A stretch of DNA of 64,000 nt from positions 1 to 64,000 of the forward strand of contig CAJOGX010000008.1 in assembly GCA_905234175.1 (NCBI GenBank). The letters run 5' to 3'. Below are positions 51,974 through 59,863 of the stretch, in pieces. Position 1 is the stretch's first letter; every line of letters begins with the position of its first letter. Origin of the DNA: an uncultured Selenomonadaceae bacterium (GTDB lineage Bacteria > Bacillota > Negativicutes > Selenomonadales > Selenomonadaceae). Under the pieces are notes generated by a model that was not told the DNA's origin, did no database searches, and saw only the letters and a program-made list of their open reading frames with translations. The position numbers and the translations under genes were made by a program.

Positions 51974-52672
51974 AATGTTGACTGGCGAAAAAATCTGAGG
52001 CGCGGAATTTTCGAGCTCATTCAGCCGCTGTTGCGCGCGCTCAATCATTTCCTCGACTTTTTTGACTTCCGCCTCGTCGCACCAGTTTTTAGAAAGCCCG
52101 TCTTTGCACTCGTCAAGGTCTTCCTGCAGGAGTTCCAGCAGCGCGCGAATATCAGCTTTAGTTTGAGCGGCGGAAAGCTGGCGGGCGCGCTTAGACTCGT
52201 TGAAGCCGACCTTTCCGGTAACTTCGCCGTCAGTTTTCTTACTGAGTTCGTCCAAAACTTTCTGCCACCAGGATTTATTATTTTTGTCGAGCGGCGATTT
52301 GGCGCGCTTAGTGCCGCCGTCGCTTTTGGAAATGCTCCACATGCTCATTTCGCCGTTAGCGTCGATAATCACGCCGGAACTTTTTACCGTGGGATTCTGG
52401 TTCCAGTTCAGATTCGCCACGTCGTAGAGCAGCGCCTCGTATTCCACGCGCTTATCTGGATTTTCCTGCATTTCGCGCAGAATTTTCGGCGAGACAGCAA
52501 CGTTGCCCTTGCCGCTGCCAGAAAACGGCGCCGTCCCAACGCTGAACTTCAGATTCGGGAACTTCTTCGCCAAATCCTTTAAAATATTTCCGCCGCCAGT
52601 TTCCTCCGCCGACGCCTGCGCGAAACTCAGCGCCGCCTCTGAAACGTAGCTCTGCCCGACCTTCACCGCCAT
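51965..52672 (-). CDS. Protein of unknown function with a coiled-coil C-terminus
   Basis: The 235-residue protein has no signal peptide. The N-terminal half mixes strands and a Gly-rich loop (ETGGGNILKDLAKKFPNLKF; GTAPFSGSGKGNVAVSP), the middle is Trp/Lys-rich (KNNKSWWQKVLDEL), and the last 80 residues are helical and charged (ADIRALLELLQEDLDECK; VEEMIERAQQRLNELE). I do not recognise the family. GGGAGGAA precedes the ATG. It is monocistronic and divergent from sepF. Confidence 0.75.
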   Translation of the reverse strand: MAVKVGQSYVSEAALSFAQASAEETGGGNILKDLAKKFPNLKFSVGTAPFSGSGKGNVAVSPKILREMQENPDKRVEYEALLYDVANLNWNQNPTVKSSGVIIDANGEMSMWSISKSDGGTKRAKSPLDKNNKSWWQKVLDELSKKTDGEVTGKVGFNESKRARQLSAAQTKADIRALLELLQEDLDECKDGLSKNWCDEAEVKKVEEMIERAQQRLNELENSAPQIFSPVNILI

Positions 52673-52768
52673 AAAAATTCCTCCCTGAAAAATTTTCCTT
52701 TGACATAGTATCGTTGCCGCCGCTGTAAAAATTCATTAGAAATCCCTGAAAATAATTTGAAAAAACTC

Positions 52769-52798
52769 TTTACAAATCCAAATCGGCTGTGGTAAAAT
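52769..52798 (+). promoter_or_regulatory. Promoter of sepF
   Basis: TTTACA (52769-52774), an 18-nt spacer and TAAAAT (52793-52798), 47 nt before the sepF start. Confidence 0.6.
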
Positions 52799-52845
52799 TA
52801 GCCAGCTTTGTAGGAAGAAAACTGCTGTTATGAGGAGACGATGAA

Positions 52846-53361
52846 ATGATAAAGGAATGGATCCAGAAAATCACGGACATAGTGATGCCGTTGGACCCGC
52901 TGCCGGAAGAAGAGCCGGTAAAAAAAGTTGAAGCCCAGCCCGCCGAATCTAAAGTTGCCGAAGTGCGCGAAGTTCGTCGCGCGGCGACTGGCGGCGGAGG
53001 CTCGACCTACGTGAACGGCATACGGTACACCGCTTACACCGACACTTCAAAGAGCGCCCGCCAGACTCTTTCGCAAGTCAAGGCGCCGGAATTTGACATG
53101 AAAATTTACAGGCCGGCGGACTACAATCAGGTTGCTGGAATTACCGACGATGTCCTCAACCAGTGCGCTGTCGTTGTGAACTATGAGCACGTCAACCTTG
53201 AAGAACAGCAGCGAATCTGCGATTTCATTGACGGCGCCTGCTACGCGATTGACGGCACTGCCACTCAGATTTCCGACAGAATTTACCTTTACGCGCCGCC
53301 AGGAATTGACGCGAATGATATCGCTGAACTTATTGCTCCTGCTACAACGCGTCGCCGCTAA
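52846..53361 (+). CDS. sepF: Cell division protein SepF
   Basis: SepF anchors FtsZ to the membrane and shapes the septum. The 171-residue protein has the N-terminal amphipathic helix (MIKEWIQKITDIVMPL), a flexible Pro/Glu/Gly linker, and the C-terminal SepF (YlmF) domain from about residue 80: FDMKIYRPADYNQVAGITDDVLNQCAVVVNYEHV, then QRICDFIDGACYAIDGTATQISDRIYLYAP. It is alone, without the ylmD-ylmE-ylmG neighbours common elsewhere. GAGGAGA precedes the ATG. Confidence 0.93.
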   Translation: MIKEWIQKITDIVMPLDPLPEEEPVKKVEAQPAESKVAEVREVRRAATGGGGSTYVNGIRYTAYTDTSKSARQTLSQVKAPEFDMKIYRPADYNQVAGITDDVLNQCAVVVNYEHVNLEEQQRICDFIDGACYAIDGTATQISDRIYLYAPPGIDANDIAELIAPATTRRR

Positions 53362-53406
53362 TGGCGAATTAACATGCTGATGAATTTTCCCCCATAAAAA
53401 ATTTAA

Positions 53407-53438
53407 CCGCCCCCGACTTTTGGAGGCGGCTTTTTTTT
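53407..53438 (+). terminator. Intrinsic terminator of sepF
   Basis: CCGCC (53407-53411) pairs with GGCGG (53425-53429) around a GACTTTTGG-containing loop, followed by C and eight T. Confidence 0.75.
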
Positions 53439-53470
53439 AATTCAGCGTTTTGTCTTTGGTGTTTTGTGCC

Positions 53471-53566
53471 CTACTTTCTTTTGGCGCAAAAGAAAGTAGC
53501 AAAGAAAACAGGCCGCTGCATTTCGCATCACGCTCATGACGCGGCCGGCGGCCGTCCATGGCCGCC
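53471..53566 (+). repeat. Structured intergenic repeat element, copy 2
   Basis: A 13-bp perfect stem CTACTTTCTTTTG/CAAAAGAAAGTAG (53471-53499, loop GCG), the string GCAAAGAAAACAGGCCG, a stem GGCCGC/GCGGCC (53511-53516 with 53541-53546), and GGCGGCC/GGCCGCC (53547-53566) around GTCCAT. Order, spacing and the core GCAAAGAAAA match the element at 19559-19653, though the stems differ in sequence by compensating changes. It lies between sepF and the convergent nrfA. Confidence 0.65.
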
Positions 53567-53587
53567 TCTTTAATTGCTTAGGTTAAT

Positions 53588-54901
53588 TTAACTCTGGGGG
53601 GTAGTAATACTGCCGCGAACGACGGCGTTGGCGCTTTCAATAGCCTGATGAGCGCGGTCGATTGAAAGCCCCAGCGTCCTCAAAACTCTGTCGGGATTGT
53701 GGAAGCCCATACCGTTTTCGGCGGCGCACCAATCCCAGTACCACTGCGCCTCGCGGACGAGAAGTCTTGCCTGCGCGAGCTGTTCGTCAGTTGCACCGGC
53801 AGCGTCGGCGGCTTGAATTGTGGAATGGGCGCGAGCGGTAGTTTCTCCGGCAATGCGCTGAATTTTGAACGTGTTGTCGTGGATAATCTGCACGCGTTGC
53901 AGTAAATCTTCCGGCGAAGCGTTGTGGCACTTAATGCAGGACTGCTCGGTAGTTTTGAGCGGCGAAGTCATCCAGTGCGAAGTATATTTCTGCCCGTCGT
54001 CGCGCATGTAGGGCATGTGGCAATCGACGCAGGTAACGCCGGCATCCGCGTGAACGCTGAGCTGCCAGCATTCAAAATCTGGGTGCTGAGCTTTGAGCAT
54101 ACGCGCGCCGCTGTCGGGGTGCGTCCAGTCGCCAGTAAAGCCCTTCGAGTGCCCGTCCTGATAATAAGCCCATTCGGATTCGGCGTCGAAGCCGTTGGCG
54201 TAGGGCATGTGAACTCTGCCGTCTTCCGCCGTGAAATAATATTCGGTGTGGCACTGAGCGCAGACGTACGCGCGCATTTCGTTATGGCTCGCCTTGCTGA
54301 TGTCGATACCTTTTTCCGCCATGGACTCGATAAAGCCCTGATTGTAAACGCGCAACTGCATGGTATCGGGGTCGTGGCAGCTTGAGCAGCCGAACCATTC
54401 GTCTTCCTTAATCGGCGCGGCAATTTCGTCGAAGGGCCTGGACGCAAATTCCCAGCCGCTTTCCTTGAAATACACGTCGTACATGTAGGAGCCCTTGCAG
54501 ACAATGCAGGAACCTTTCTGACCAGGGCGGCGCTTAGATTCAAGAATGTCCTGACCGGCGTACCAGTGCCCGCGATCGTCGTCGTACTGAATTGAAAACT
54601 TGTAGCCCTTGAAAAGTTCGAGCTGTTCGGGCTGTTCGGTAAGGTGAGAGTTGCCAGCCTGCGCGCCGCCGAAACCTGTCGGACTTGGGTCGCCGCGCAT
54701 GTTCATTTTGAAGGAATTGAACTGCAGCGGGTAAGCTTCGGCGTAACCCATTCGCGTTAAGCGCTGGTCTTCGGGAATTTTCGCCAGCTCAAATTTCGTC
54801 GCCGGCTTTGCTATTCCAATGCGGACGACGACTACTACGAACGCGAAAAACGCCACGCCCAGCACAAGCGCCGCCGCTAAATATTTTTGCCATTTATTCA
54901 A
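53588..54901 (-). CDS. nrfA: Cytochrome c nitrite reductase, catalytic subunit
   Basis: NrfA reduces nitrite to ammonium with six electrons in the periplasm. The 437-residue protein has an N-terminal signal/anchor helix and five haem sites: CIVCK (the lysine-ligated active-site haem), then CSSCH, CAQCH, CVDCH and CIKCH. The CxxCK in first position and the late helical bundle are typical. It receives electrons from the membrane protein NrfH encoded immediately upstream, with which it overlaps by 8 nt. It is the last gene of the ccm-nrf operon, so haem attachment and the substrate protein are made together. Confidence 0.96.
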   Translation of the reverse strand: MNKWQKYLAAALVLGVAFFAFVVVVVRIGIAKPATKFELAKIPEDQRLTRMGYAEAYPLQFNSFKMNMRGDPSPTGFGGAQAGNSHLTEQPEQLELFKGYKFSIQYDDDRGHWYAGQDILESKRRPGQKGSCIVCKGSYMYDVYFKESGWEFASRPFDEIAAPIKEDEWFGCSSCHDPDTMQLRVYNQGFIESMAEKGIDISKASHNEMRAYVCAQCHTEYYFTAEDGRVHMPYANGFDAESEWAYYQDGHSKGFTGDWTHPDSGARMLKAQHPDFECWQLSVHADAGVTCVDCHMPYMRDDGQKYTSHWMTSPLKTTEQSCIKCHNASPEDLLQRVQIIHDNTFKIQRIAGETTARAHSTIQAADAAGATDEQLAQARLLVREAQWYWDWCAAENGMGFHNPDRVLRTLGLSIDRAHQAIESANAVVRGSITTPQS

Positions 54902-55373
54902 CTTGAATACCTCCCTCCAAAGGATTTGAGCCGTGCGCGATTCTGCTGTGGCATTTCAGACAGTCGTTCTGAGAGCCGCCAGGCGCCGTGCTGACGTAGG
55001 ACATGGTGGATTCGTGACAGCGCAGGCAGTTTTCGCTGACCATTTTCCGCGCGTCGCCGCTCAGCCTGATATGCGCCGGATAGTCGCGGATAAATTCGTG
55101 GTACATGTCAACCATTCCCGTGCGGCCCTTTTCAATAAGGTAGTGCGGGAAATTGTCGTGCGGCAGGTGGCATTCCACGCAGTCAAGTTCGCGGTGGCTG
55201 GAAACTGCAAAGCTCGCCGCCTCGCTCTTCATCGAGTGGCATTGCCCGCAAAAAGTTTTCGTGCCGCTGAAGTGCAGAAAAAAATTCGTCACGCCCAGCA
55301 CCGCCACGCCCAGCACGAAGCCGCCCGCAATGCATTTGAGTGTATGCTTTTCGAGTAAATCTTTGAAGTTCAT
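54894..55373 (-). CDS. nrfH: Cytochrome c nitrite reductase, quinol-oxidising subunit
   Basis: NrfH is a NapC/NirT-type membrane tetrahaem cytochrome that passes electrons from menaquinol to NrfA. The 159-residue protein has one N-terminal transmembrane helix (CIAGGFVLGVAVLGVTNFFL) and four CxxCH sites: CGQCH, CVECH, CLRCH, CLKCH. The first is followed by Met-Lys (HSMK), as in NrfH, where Met serves as haem ligand. It overlaps nrfA by 8 nt. Confidence 0.95.
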   Translation of the reverse strand: MNFKDLLEKHTLKCIAGGFVLGVAVLGVTNFFLHFSGTKTFCGQCHSMKSEAASFAVSSHRELDCVECHLPHDNFPHYLIEKGRTGMVDMYHEFIRDYPAHIRLSGDARKMVSENCLRCHESTMSYVSTAPGGSQNDCLKCHSRIAHGSNPLEGGIQVE

Positions 55374-55421
55374 CTTTCGCCCTCCCCTCCGAAAAATTTT
55401 TCTACGCCAACTACTGCCCCC

Positions 55422-55772
55422 TTAATTTTCTTTTTCGTCAATCAGAGACTTAACGACAGTTCCTGCGACGCAGGCCGCCGAAAAGCCAGCGATTAAAGGC
55501 ACCGCGCTCAAAGCGGCAGCCCCCGCGCCAGTCCCAGCGATAACGCCGCCAATTCCCGTCGCCGCAATTTTCCCGATAGCAACGGTCGTCGCGCCGGTAA
55601 TCACGCCTTTCGTCGCCGCCGCACTCGCCCCCACGACGCCGCCTTTCAAGCCTTTTTTCGCCGTGTCAACAACGGTTTTCCTGACTTCGCCCGCCTTTTC
55701 AAGGAGAAAATCCCTGCGCCCTTTTTTTTCAGCCAGTTCAAATTCCAGCGGCATATTCCTCCGCGTATCCAT
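55422..55772 (-). CDS. Gly/Ala-rich membrane-prone protein of unknown function
   Basis: The 116-residue protein has a charged N-terminal third (DTRRN...AEKKGRRDFLLEKAGEVRK) and a C-terminal two-thirds of small residues (GVVGASAAATKGVITGATTVAIGKIAATGIGG, then SAVPLIAGFSAACVAG) that could pack as two to three glycine-zipper helices. No Cys-rich or haem motif is present. AAGGAG precedes the ATG at 55772. It lies 2 nt after ccmF and 48 nt before nrfH in the same orientation, so a link to nitrite respiration or cytochrome assembly is possible but unproven. Confidence 0.75.
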   Translation of the reverse strand: MDTRRNMPLEFELAEKKGRRDFLLEKAGEVRKTVVDTAKKGLKGGVVGASAAATKGVITGATTVAIGKIAATGIGGVIAGTGAGAAALSAVPLIAGFSAACVAGTVVKSLIDEKEN

Positions 55773-55774
55773 TG

Positions 55775-57619
55775 TCAAGGCTCCTTTCTTACCGCCGCCA
55801 AAGTTCCTGCGCAGACAGCCGCCGCGCTCAGCCACAGCAGCCAAATCAGCGGTTTCGTGCTGAGCGTCGTCGTTATCGGCACTGAGGAAATTTCTGCCAG
55901 CGCCGGTAAAATTTCCAGCCGCGCCTTAGTTTTATCGCCGGAAATTCCAGTAAGTCGAACACGCCGCCGCCCGTTGAAAATCTCAATCGCCTCGGAAGTG
56001 CCGCCGTCCGCCGTAACTTCAATCTGCGGCTCAATCGTTTCAGAATTAATCCCGTCGGTAACAGAAATTTTCGCGCTGGCTCGCACGGGATTATTTTCCG
56101 CGTCGTAAGAAATTTCCGCGCTGTCGAAGGTGTAGACGAGTTCGCCGTCCATCGCGAATCTGCCGCGCTCAAGTATCAGTTCCTGAGCGAGAAGATTTTG
56201 CGAAGGGTGCGGCGCTATGTAAACGTCGCCGGAAATATTTTTCAGAATCGCAGGCTCGCGCGCCGCGTCCTCACCGTTGCCGCGAAGTTTCGTCAAAGCC
56301 CGCACTTCCTGCCCGTCCACTTCGTACACGTAAAATTTCCGCCGCGTTTCAAAAATCTGCCCGCGATAAATAATTTTGTGACCGGCAAGCTCCGCCTCGA
56401 CGCCGTTGGAAAGTTCCGCCGTGACAGTTTCGCCGCTCGAAGAAATTACCACCGCCGCCAGCCCTAAGACAAAGCCCGCGTGCGCAATTTTCCCGCCCAA
56501 ACTTATCTGCCGCCCGAATCGCACGAACGAATAAATTATCAGCGCGACCAAAACCAACGCTATCGGCGCCGTGCTCTTCACGTAGAAATCTGCGTCGACC
56601 GCCGCCGTGCCCCGCGTCAAAAGCGGCATTGACATTCCCAGCCACACGATAACCGCCACGAAAATCAGCAGCAGCATTCCCAGCAAAACCGCGAACGCCG
56701 ACTCGCCGTAACTTTCGTACATTCTGCCCGCCGGAAATTTTTTCGCCCGCACGAAGATTATTGCCAGGCCGCCCAGTAAAACCGCCGCGTTCGCCAGCGC
56801 TATCGTCAGCCCAATTTCCGAGCCAACGAACGAGTGTACCGAAAAATCTCCCAGCACGCCCGACCGCGTCAGGAACGTCCCGTAAATTACCAGCGAATAC
56901 GTGAACACCGCTGCGATATGCGCCAGCGGCAGCACGGCAGATTTTTTCCGCGCGAGATTTATCACGTGCAGCAGTACCGCGCTTAAAAGCCACGGCACCA
57001 GCGACGAATTTTCAACGGGATCCCATGCCCAGTAGCCGCCCCAGCCCAGAACTTTGTACGCCCAGTAGCCGCCGATAAATATTCCCGCGCCCAGAAAACT
57101 CCACGCAGCCAGCGTCCACCTTCGCGCAGGTTCCAGCCAGTCCCTCGACGCCGGAGCCTCAAGCAGCGCGCCCACGCTCAGCGAAACCGGAACTGCCAGC
57201 AGCGCGTAGCCCACGAAAATTATCGGCGGGTGTATCGCCATCCAGAAATCCTGCAGCAGCGGGTTGAGCCCGACGCCTTCAGAGACCTGCGCCGGATTCG
57301 CCGCGAACGGGCTGTTCGTCGCCACGAAAATTATCAGCAGCGCTTCCAGAAAAAAGTACACCGACAGCGTTTCCGCCGAGACTTTTCTGTAAATCAAAAC
57401 CAGCCCCGCCAGCGCGTGAATCAGCAGCCACAGAAGGAACGAGCCCTGCTGTCCCGCCCAGAACGCCGAAATTTTGTAGAGCGCCGGCAGTTTCGTCGAC
57501 GAGTACGCCGCCACGTACGCCACGCTGAAATCGTCCGTGAAAATTAAAATCCACAGCCACGCGCCTGCCGCTACGACTGCCGCCGCCGACACCGCGCCGA
57601 AAATTTTCAGCGGAGTCAT
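55775..57619 (-). CDS. ccmF: Cytochrome c haem lyase subunit CcmF
   Basis: CcmF is the polytopic haem-handling membrane protein that ligates haem to apocytochrome c. The 614-residue protein has about 14 hydrophobic segments, the WWD tryptophan-rich motif GWGGYWAWDPVENSSLVPW, and conserved His residues (IHPPIIFVGYA; KIAHAGFVLGLA), followed by a long periplasmic beta domain (about residues 420-590). The ATG overlaps the ccmE stop (ATGA). A separate ccmH is not present. Confidence 0.95.
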   Translation of the reverse strand: MTPLKIFGAVSAAAVVAAGAWLWILIFTDDFSVAYVAAYSSTKLPALYKISAFWAGQQGSFLLWLLIHALAGLVLIYRKVSAETLSVYFFLEALLIIFVATNSPFAANPAQVSEGVGLNPLLQDFWMAIHPPIIFVGYALLAVPVSLSVGALLEAPASRDWLEPARRWTLAAWSFLGAGIFIGGYWAYKVLGWGGYWAWDPVENSSLVPWLLSAVLLHVINLARKKSAVLPLAHIAAVFTYSLVIYGTFLTRSGVLGDFSVHSFVGSEIGLTIALANAAVLLGGLAIIFVRAKKFPAGRMYESYGESAFAVLLGMLLLIFVAVIVWLGMSMPLLTRGTAAVDADFYVKSTAPIALVLVALIIYSFVRFGRQISLGGKIAHAGFVLGLAAVVISSSGETVTAELSNGVEAELAGHKIIYRGQIFETRRKFYVYEVDGQEVRALTKLRGNGEDAAREPAILKNISGDVYIAPHPSQNLLAQELILERGRFAMDGELVYTFDSAEISYDAENNPVRASAKISVTDGINSETIEPQIEVTADGGTSEAIEIFNGRRRVRLTGISGDKTKARLEILPALAEISSVPITTTLSTKPLIWLLWLSAAAVCAGTLAAVRKEP

Positions 57620-57987
57620 TGCGGCTTCTGCCCTTCGTACTTGGACGGGCACTTGATTAAAAGTTTTTTCGCGCGGAAAGTTTCAGCCGCCTCGTCGTAC
57701 TTCCCGACCGCCACGATATGATGAGCCTCGTCGAACTGGTCGGGTCTGACGCCGGAAAATTTCACGTTCAGCGTCTCGCCGGTAACTTCGTCGCGCAGGT
57801 TGAAAATAAATTCGTCGCCAGCCTGTCGCGGCGCAAAATTTTCGTCCAGCAGACCTTTAACCTGCACGCTGTTTTTCGAGGCGGTAGCTTCAGCAATGCT
57901 CACGTAGGGCGTCACGTTTTCGCTCAGATTTATTCCCGCGTAGGCGACAAATCCCAGCAGCATCGCCGCTAAAAAAAATTTTCGCAT
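57616..57987 (-). CDS. ccmE: Cytochrome c maturation haem chaperone CcmE, CxxxY variant
   Basis: CcmE binds haem covalently and hands it to CcmF. The 123-residue protein has an N-terminal membrane anchor, an OB-fold domain (KNSVQVKGLLDENF...FIFNLRDEVTGETLNVKFSGVRPDQF) and ends in LLIKCPSKYEGQ. The usual haem-binding HxxxY is replaced by CPSKY, the CxxxY form described in archaeal and Desulfovibrio-type System I*. The ATG at 57987 has GGAGG 8 nt upstream. Confidence 0.93.
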   Translation of the reverse strand: MRKFFLAAMLLGFVAYAGINLSENVTPYVSIAEATASKNSVQVKGLLDENFAPRQAGDEFIFNLRDEVTGETLNVKFSGVRPDQFDEAHHIVAVGKYDEAAETFRAKKLLIKCPSKYEGQKPQ

Positions 57988-58032
57988 AAGCACCGCCTCC
58001 ACGAATTTTTCTGAAAATTAATTTCGCCGCAT

Positions 58033-58638
58033 TCAGTTTTTTTCCTTCATGAGCCGCCAGAAAATCAGCGTGGCGTCAAGAACCGCCGCCAGCAGTACCG
58101 CTAAAATTTCCGCGTCCATTTCCAGCCTGCCCGCAGAATTTATAACCGGCGTCGGGTGCAGTGAAAAATACATGCGCGGCAAAATGAAAACTAAAAACGG
58201 CACCGTCAGCACGCTCAGCAGCGAGTACACCGCCGAAACTTTCGCGCGCGCTTTTTCGTCTGAGACCGCCGCCCGAAGCGTCAGATACGCGCCGTAAATT
58301 AATATCAGCACGAAAATTGTCGTCTGACGCGGATCCCAGTTCCAGTACGCGCCCCAGGTCAGCTTGCTGAAAACCGCGCCGCTCGCCGTCGCCAGCAGTA
58401 CGAAAATAAATCCCAGCCGCGCCGCTCTCGCGCTAAGTTCGTCAAATTTCATTTCGCCCGCCCGCAGAAATTTCGCCGCGAAAAATGCGCTCGTGAAAAA
58501 TCCAACGACTGACACCCATGCCGTCGGCACGTGGAAAAATATTATTTTCGCCAGCTCGCCCAGCCCTCTGACCGGTGGCACGAAAAATATCGCCGCTAAA
58601 ATTATCGCCGCCGTCAGCAAAATTATCAGCTTCCACAT
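58033..58638 (-). CDS. ccmC: Cytochrome c maturation protein CcmC
   Basis: CcmC loads haem onto CcmE. The 201-residue protein has six transmembrane helices, the WWD motif WGAYWNWDPRQT and flanking haem-ligand His residues (IIFFHVPTAWV; FSLHPTPV). The ATG at 58638 has GGAC at about 9 nt; a TTG two codons earlier is the alternative. It follows ccmB after a few bases and precedes ccmE by 45 nt. ccmD, which usually follows ccmC, is not evident. Confidence 0.95.
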   Translation of the reverse strand: MWKLIILLTAAIILAAIFFVPPVRGLGELAKIIFFHVPTAWVSVVGFFTSAFFAAKFLRAGEMKFDELSARAARLGFIFVLLATASGAVFSKLTWGAYWNWDPRQTTIFVLILIYGAYLTLRAAVSDEKARAKVSAVYSLLSVLTVPFLVFILPRMYFSLHPTPVINSAGRLEMDAEILAVLLAAVLDATLIFWRLMKEKN

Positions 58639-58644
58639 TCGCAA

Positions 58645-59307
58645 TCAGTCCAAAAAATCAAATAGAATCGACGCCGCCGTTACCAGAATCGCGTCGTAAA
58701 AAATCATCGCTGCTAAAAATTCCGCGCTGAACTCCGCGCCCGTGAACGCCGCCTCCGTCAGACTTATCGCCGGCAGAAATATCGGCAGCGTCACCGGAAA
58801 AAGCAAAATCGGGAACAGCCCGCCCTTCGCCGACGCCGAAACCGTCAGCGCCGCCGTCAACGTTCCAGCCGCAGAAATTCCAACTAAGCCCAGCAAAACC
58901 GTCGCTGAAAATATTCCGAGCCGCGCGATTTCCGCGTCGAACAAAATTAAAAATACCGGCAATAAAAAAATCGTCAGCGCGCCCAGCGACGCCAGCGTAA
59001 AAAACATTTTCCCGAAAAGAATCGCCTGCCGCGCCGCGTAGAGTTTCAGCGTCGATAAAGTTCCAGCCGCCGCCTCGTCCTCGAACGTGCCGGAAATTCC
59101 TGCGCTCGCCGCGAAAAATATCACGACCCATAACAGCGCCGCCAGAAGTTTCGGCTCGACGAACGCCCCGCCCAGCGCCAGGCTCAGGCTTGCAATCGTC
59201 GTAAGCGCGAACATCGCCATTGCCGCGAACGCCGCCCGCCTGCGCAGTCCAACTAAAAAATCTTTCCTAAAAATCGCCGCCGCCTGCAGGAAGCTCGATA
59301 ACTTCAT
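58645..59307 (-). CDS. ccmB: Haem exporter membrane subunit CcmB
   Basis: CcmB is the membrane subunit of the CcmABC ABC complex that releases holo-CcmE. The 220-residue protein has six hydrophobic segments and the CcmB blocks FRKDFLVGLRRRAAFAAM, GTFEDEAAAGTLSTL and a hydrophobic C-terminus (LFPVTLPIFLPAISLT). The ATG at 59307 has GGAGG 6 nt upstream, placing the start 41 nt inside ccmA. Confidence 0.9.
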   Translation of the reverse strand: MKLSSFLQAAAIFRKDFLVGLRRRAAFAAMAMFALTTIASLSLALGGAFVEPKLLAALLWVVIFFAASAGISGTFEDEAAAGTLSTLKLYAARQAILFGKMFFTLASLGALTIFLLPVFLILFDAEIARLGIFSATVLLGLVGISAAGTLTAALTVSASAKGGLFPILLFPVTLPIFLPAISLTEAAFTGAEFSAEFLAAMIFYDAILVTAASILFDFLD

Positions 59308-59863
59308 CGCAAACCTCCAAATCCGCCGCGTCGTTGGTCGCCAGCAAAATAATTTTCCCGCCGCGCGCGCCGCCACGAATTTCTCGCAGAAAAATTTCCC
59401 TGCCAGTGCCGTCGAGGTTTGAAGTCGGCTCGTCCAAAATCCAAATGTCAGCGTCAACGCCCAGCAGAATCGCGAATTTCAAACGCTGGCGCATTCCCGT
59501 AGAAAAATCGCCCGCGCGAAGTTCCGTTTCAAAATCCAGTCCGACGCGCCTTCCAATTTCGGAAACGTCGACAGCTTTACCGCGCAGCTGAGCGAAGAAG
59601 TTCAGATTTTCAGCGGCGGTAAGGGTGTCGTAAATTTTCAATTCCGGCGTGACTGCGGCGACGGTCTTTGCGCCGTGGAATTTGACTTCACCGGCGTCAG
59701 GCTTTAAAATTTTAGCGGCGAGCTTGAGGAGCGTGGATTTGCCGGAACCGTTTGCGCCGACGACGCCGAAAGTTTTACCGGCGGGAAACTCGAGCGTAAG
59801 ATTCTTAAAAAGTTCGCGGTGCCCGAAACTCAGGCTGACGCTTTCGAGATAAATTTTATTCAT
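59267..59863 (-). CDS. ccmA: Haem exporter ATP-binding subunit CcmA
   Basis: CcmA supplies ATP hydrolysis for the CcmABC complex. The 198-residue ABC protein has Walker A GANGSGKST, the signature FSTGMRQRLKFA and Walker B IWILDEPTSNLDG. It is the first gene of the operon. No Shine-Dalgarno precedes its ATG (59863); instead a consensus promoter ends 6 nt before the ATG, so the mRNA is predicted to start at the A of the start codon (leaderless). Confidence 0.93.
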   Translation of the reverse strand: MNKIYLESVSLSFGHRELFKNLTLEFPAGKTFGVVGANGSGKSTLLKLAAKILKPDAGEVKFHGAKTVAAVTPELKIYDTLTAAENLNFFAQLRGKAVDVSEIGRRVGLDFETELRAGDFSTGMRQRLKFAILLGVDADIWILDEPTSNLDGTGREIFLREIRGGARGGKIILLATNDAADLEVCDEVIELPAGGGDF

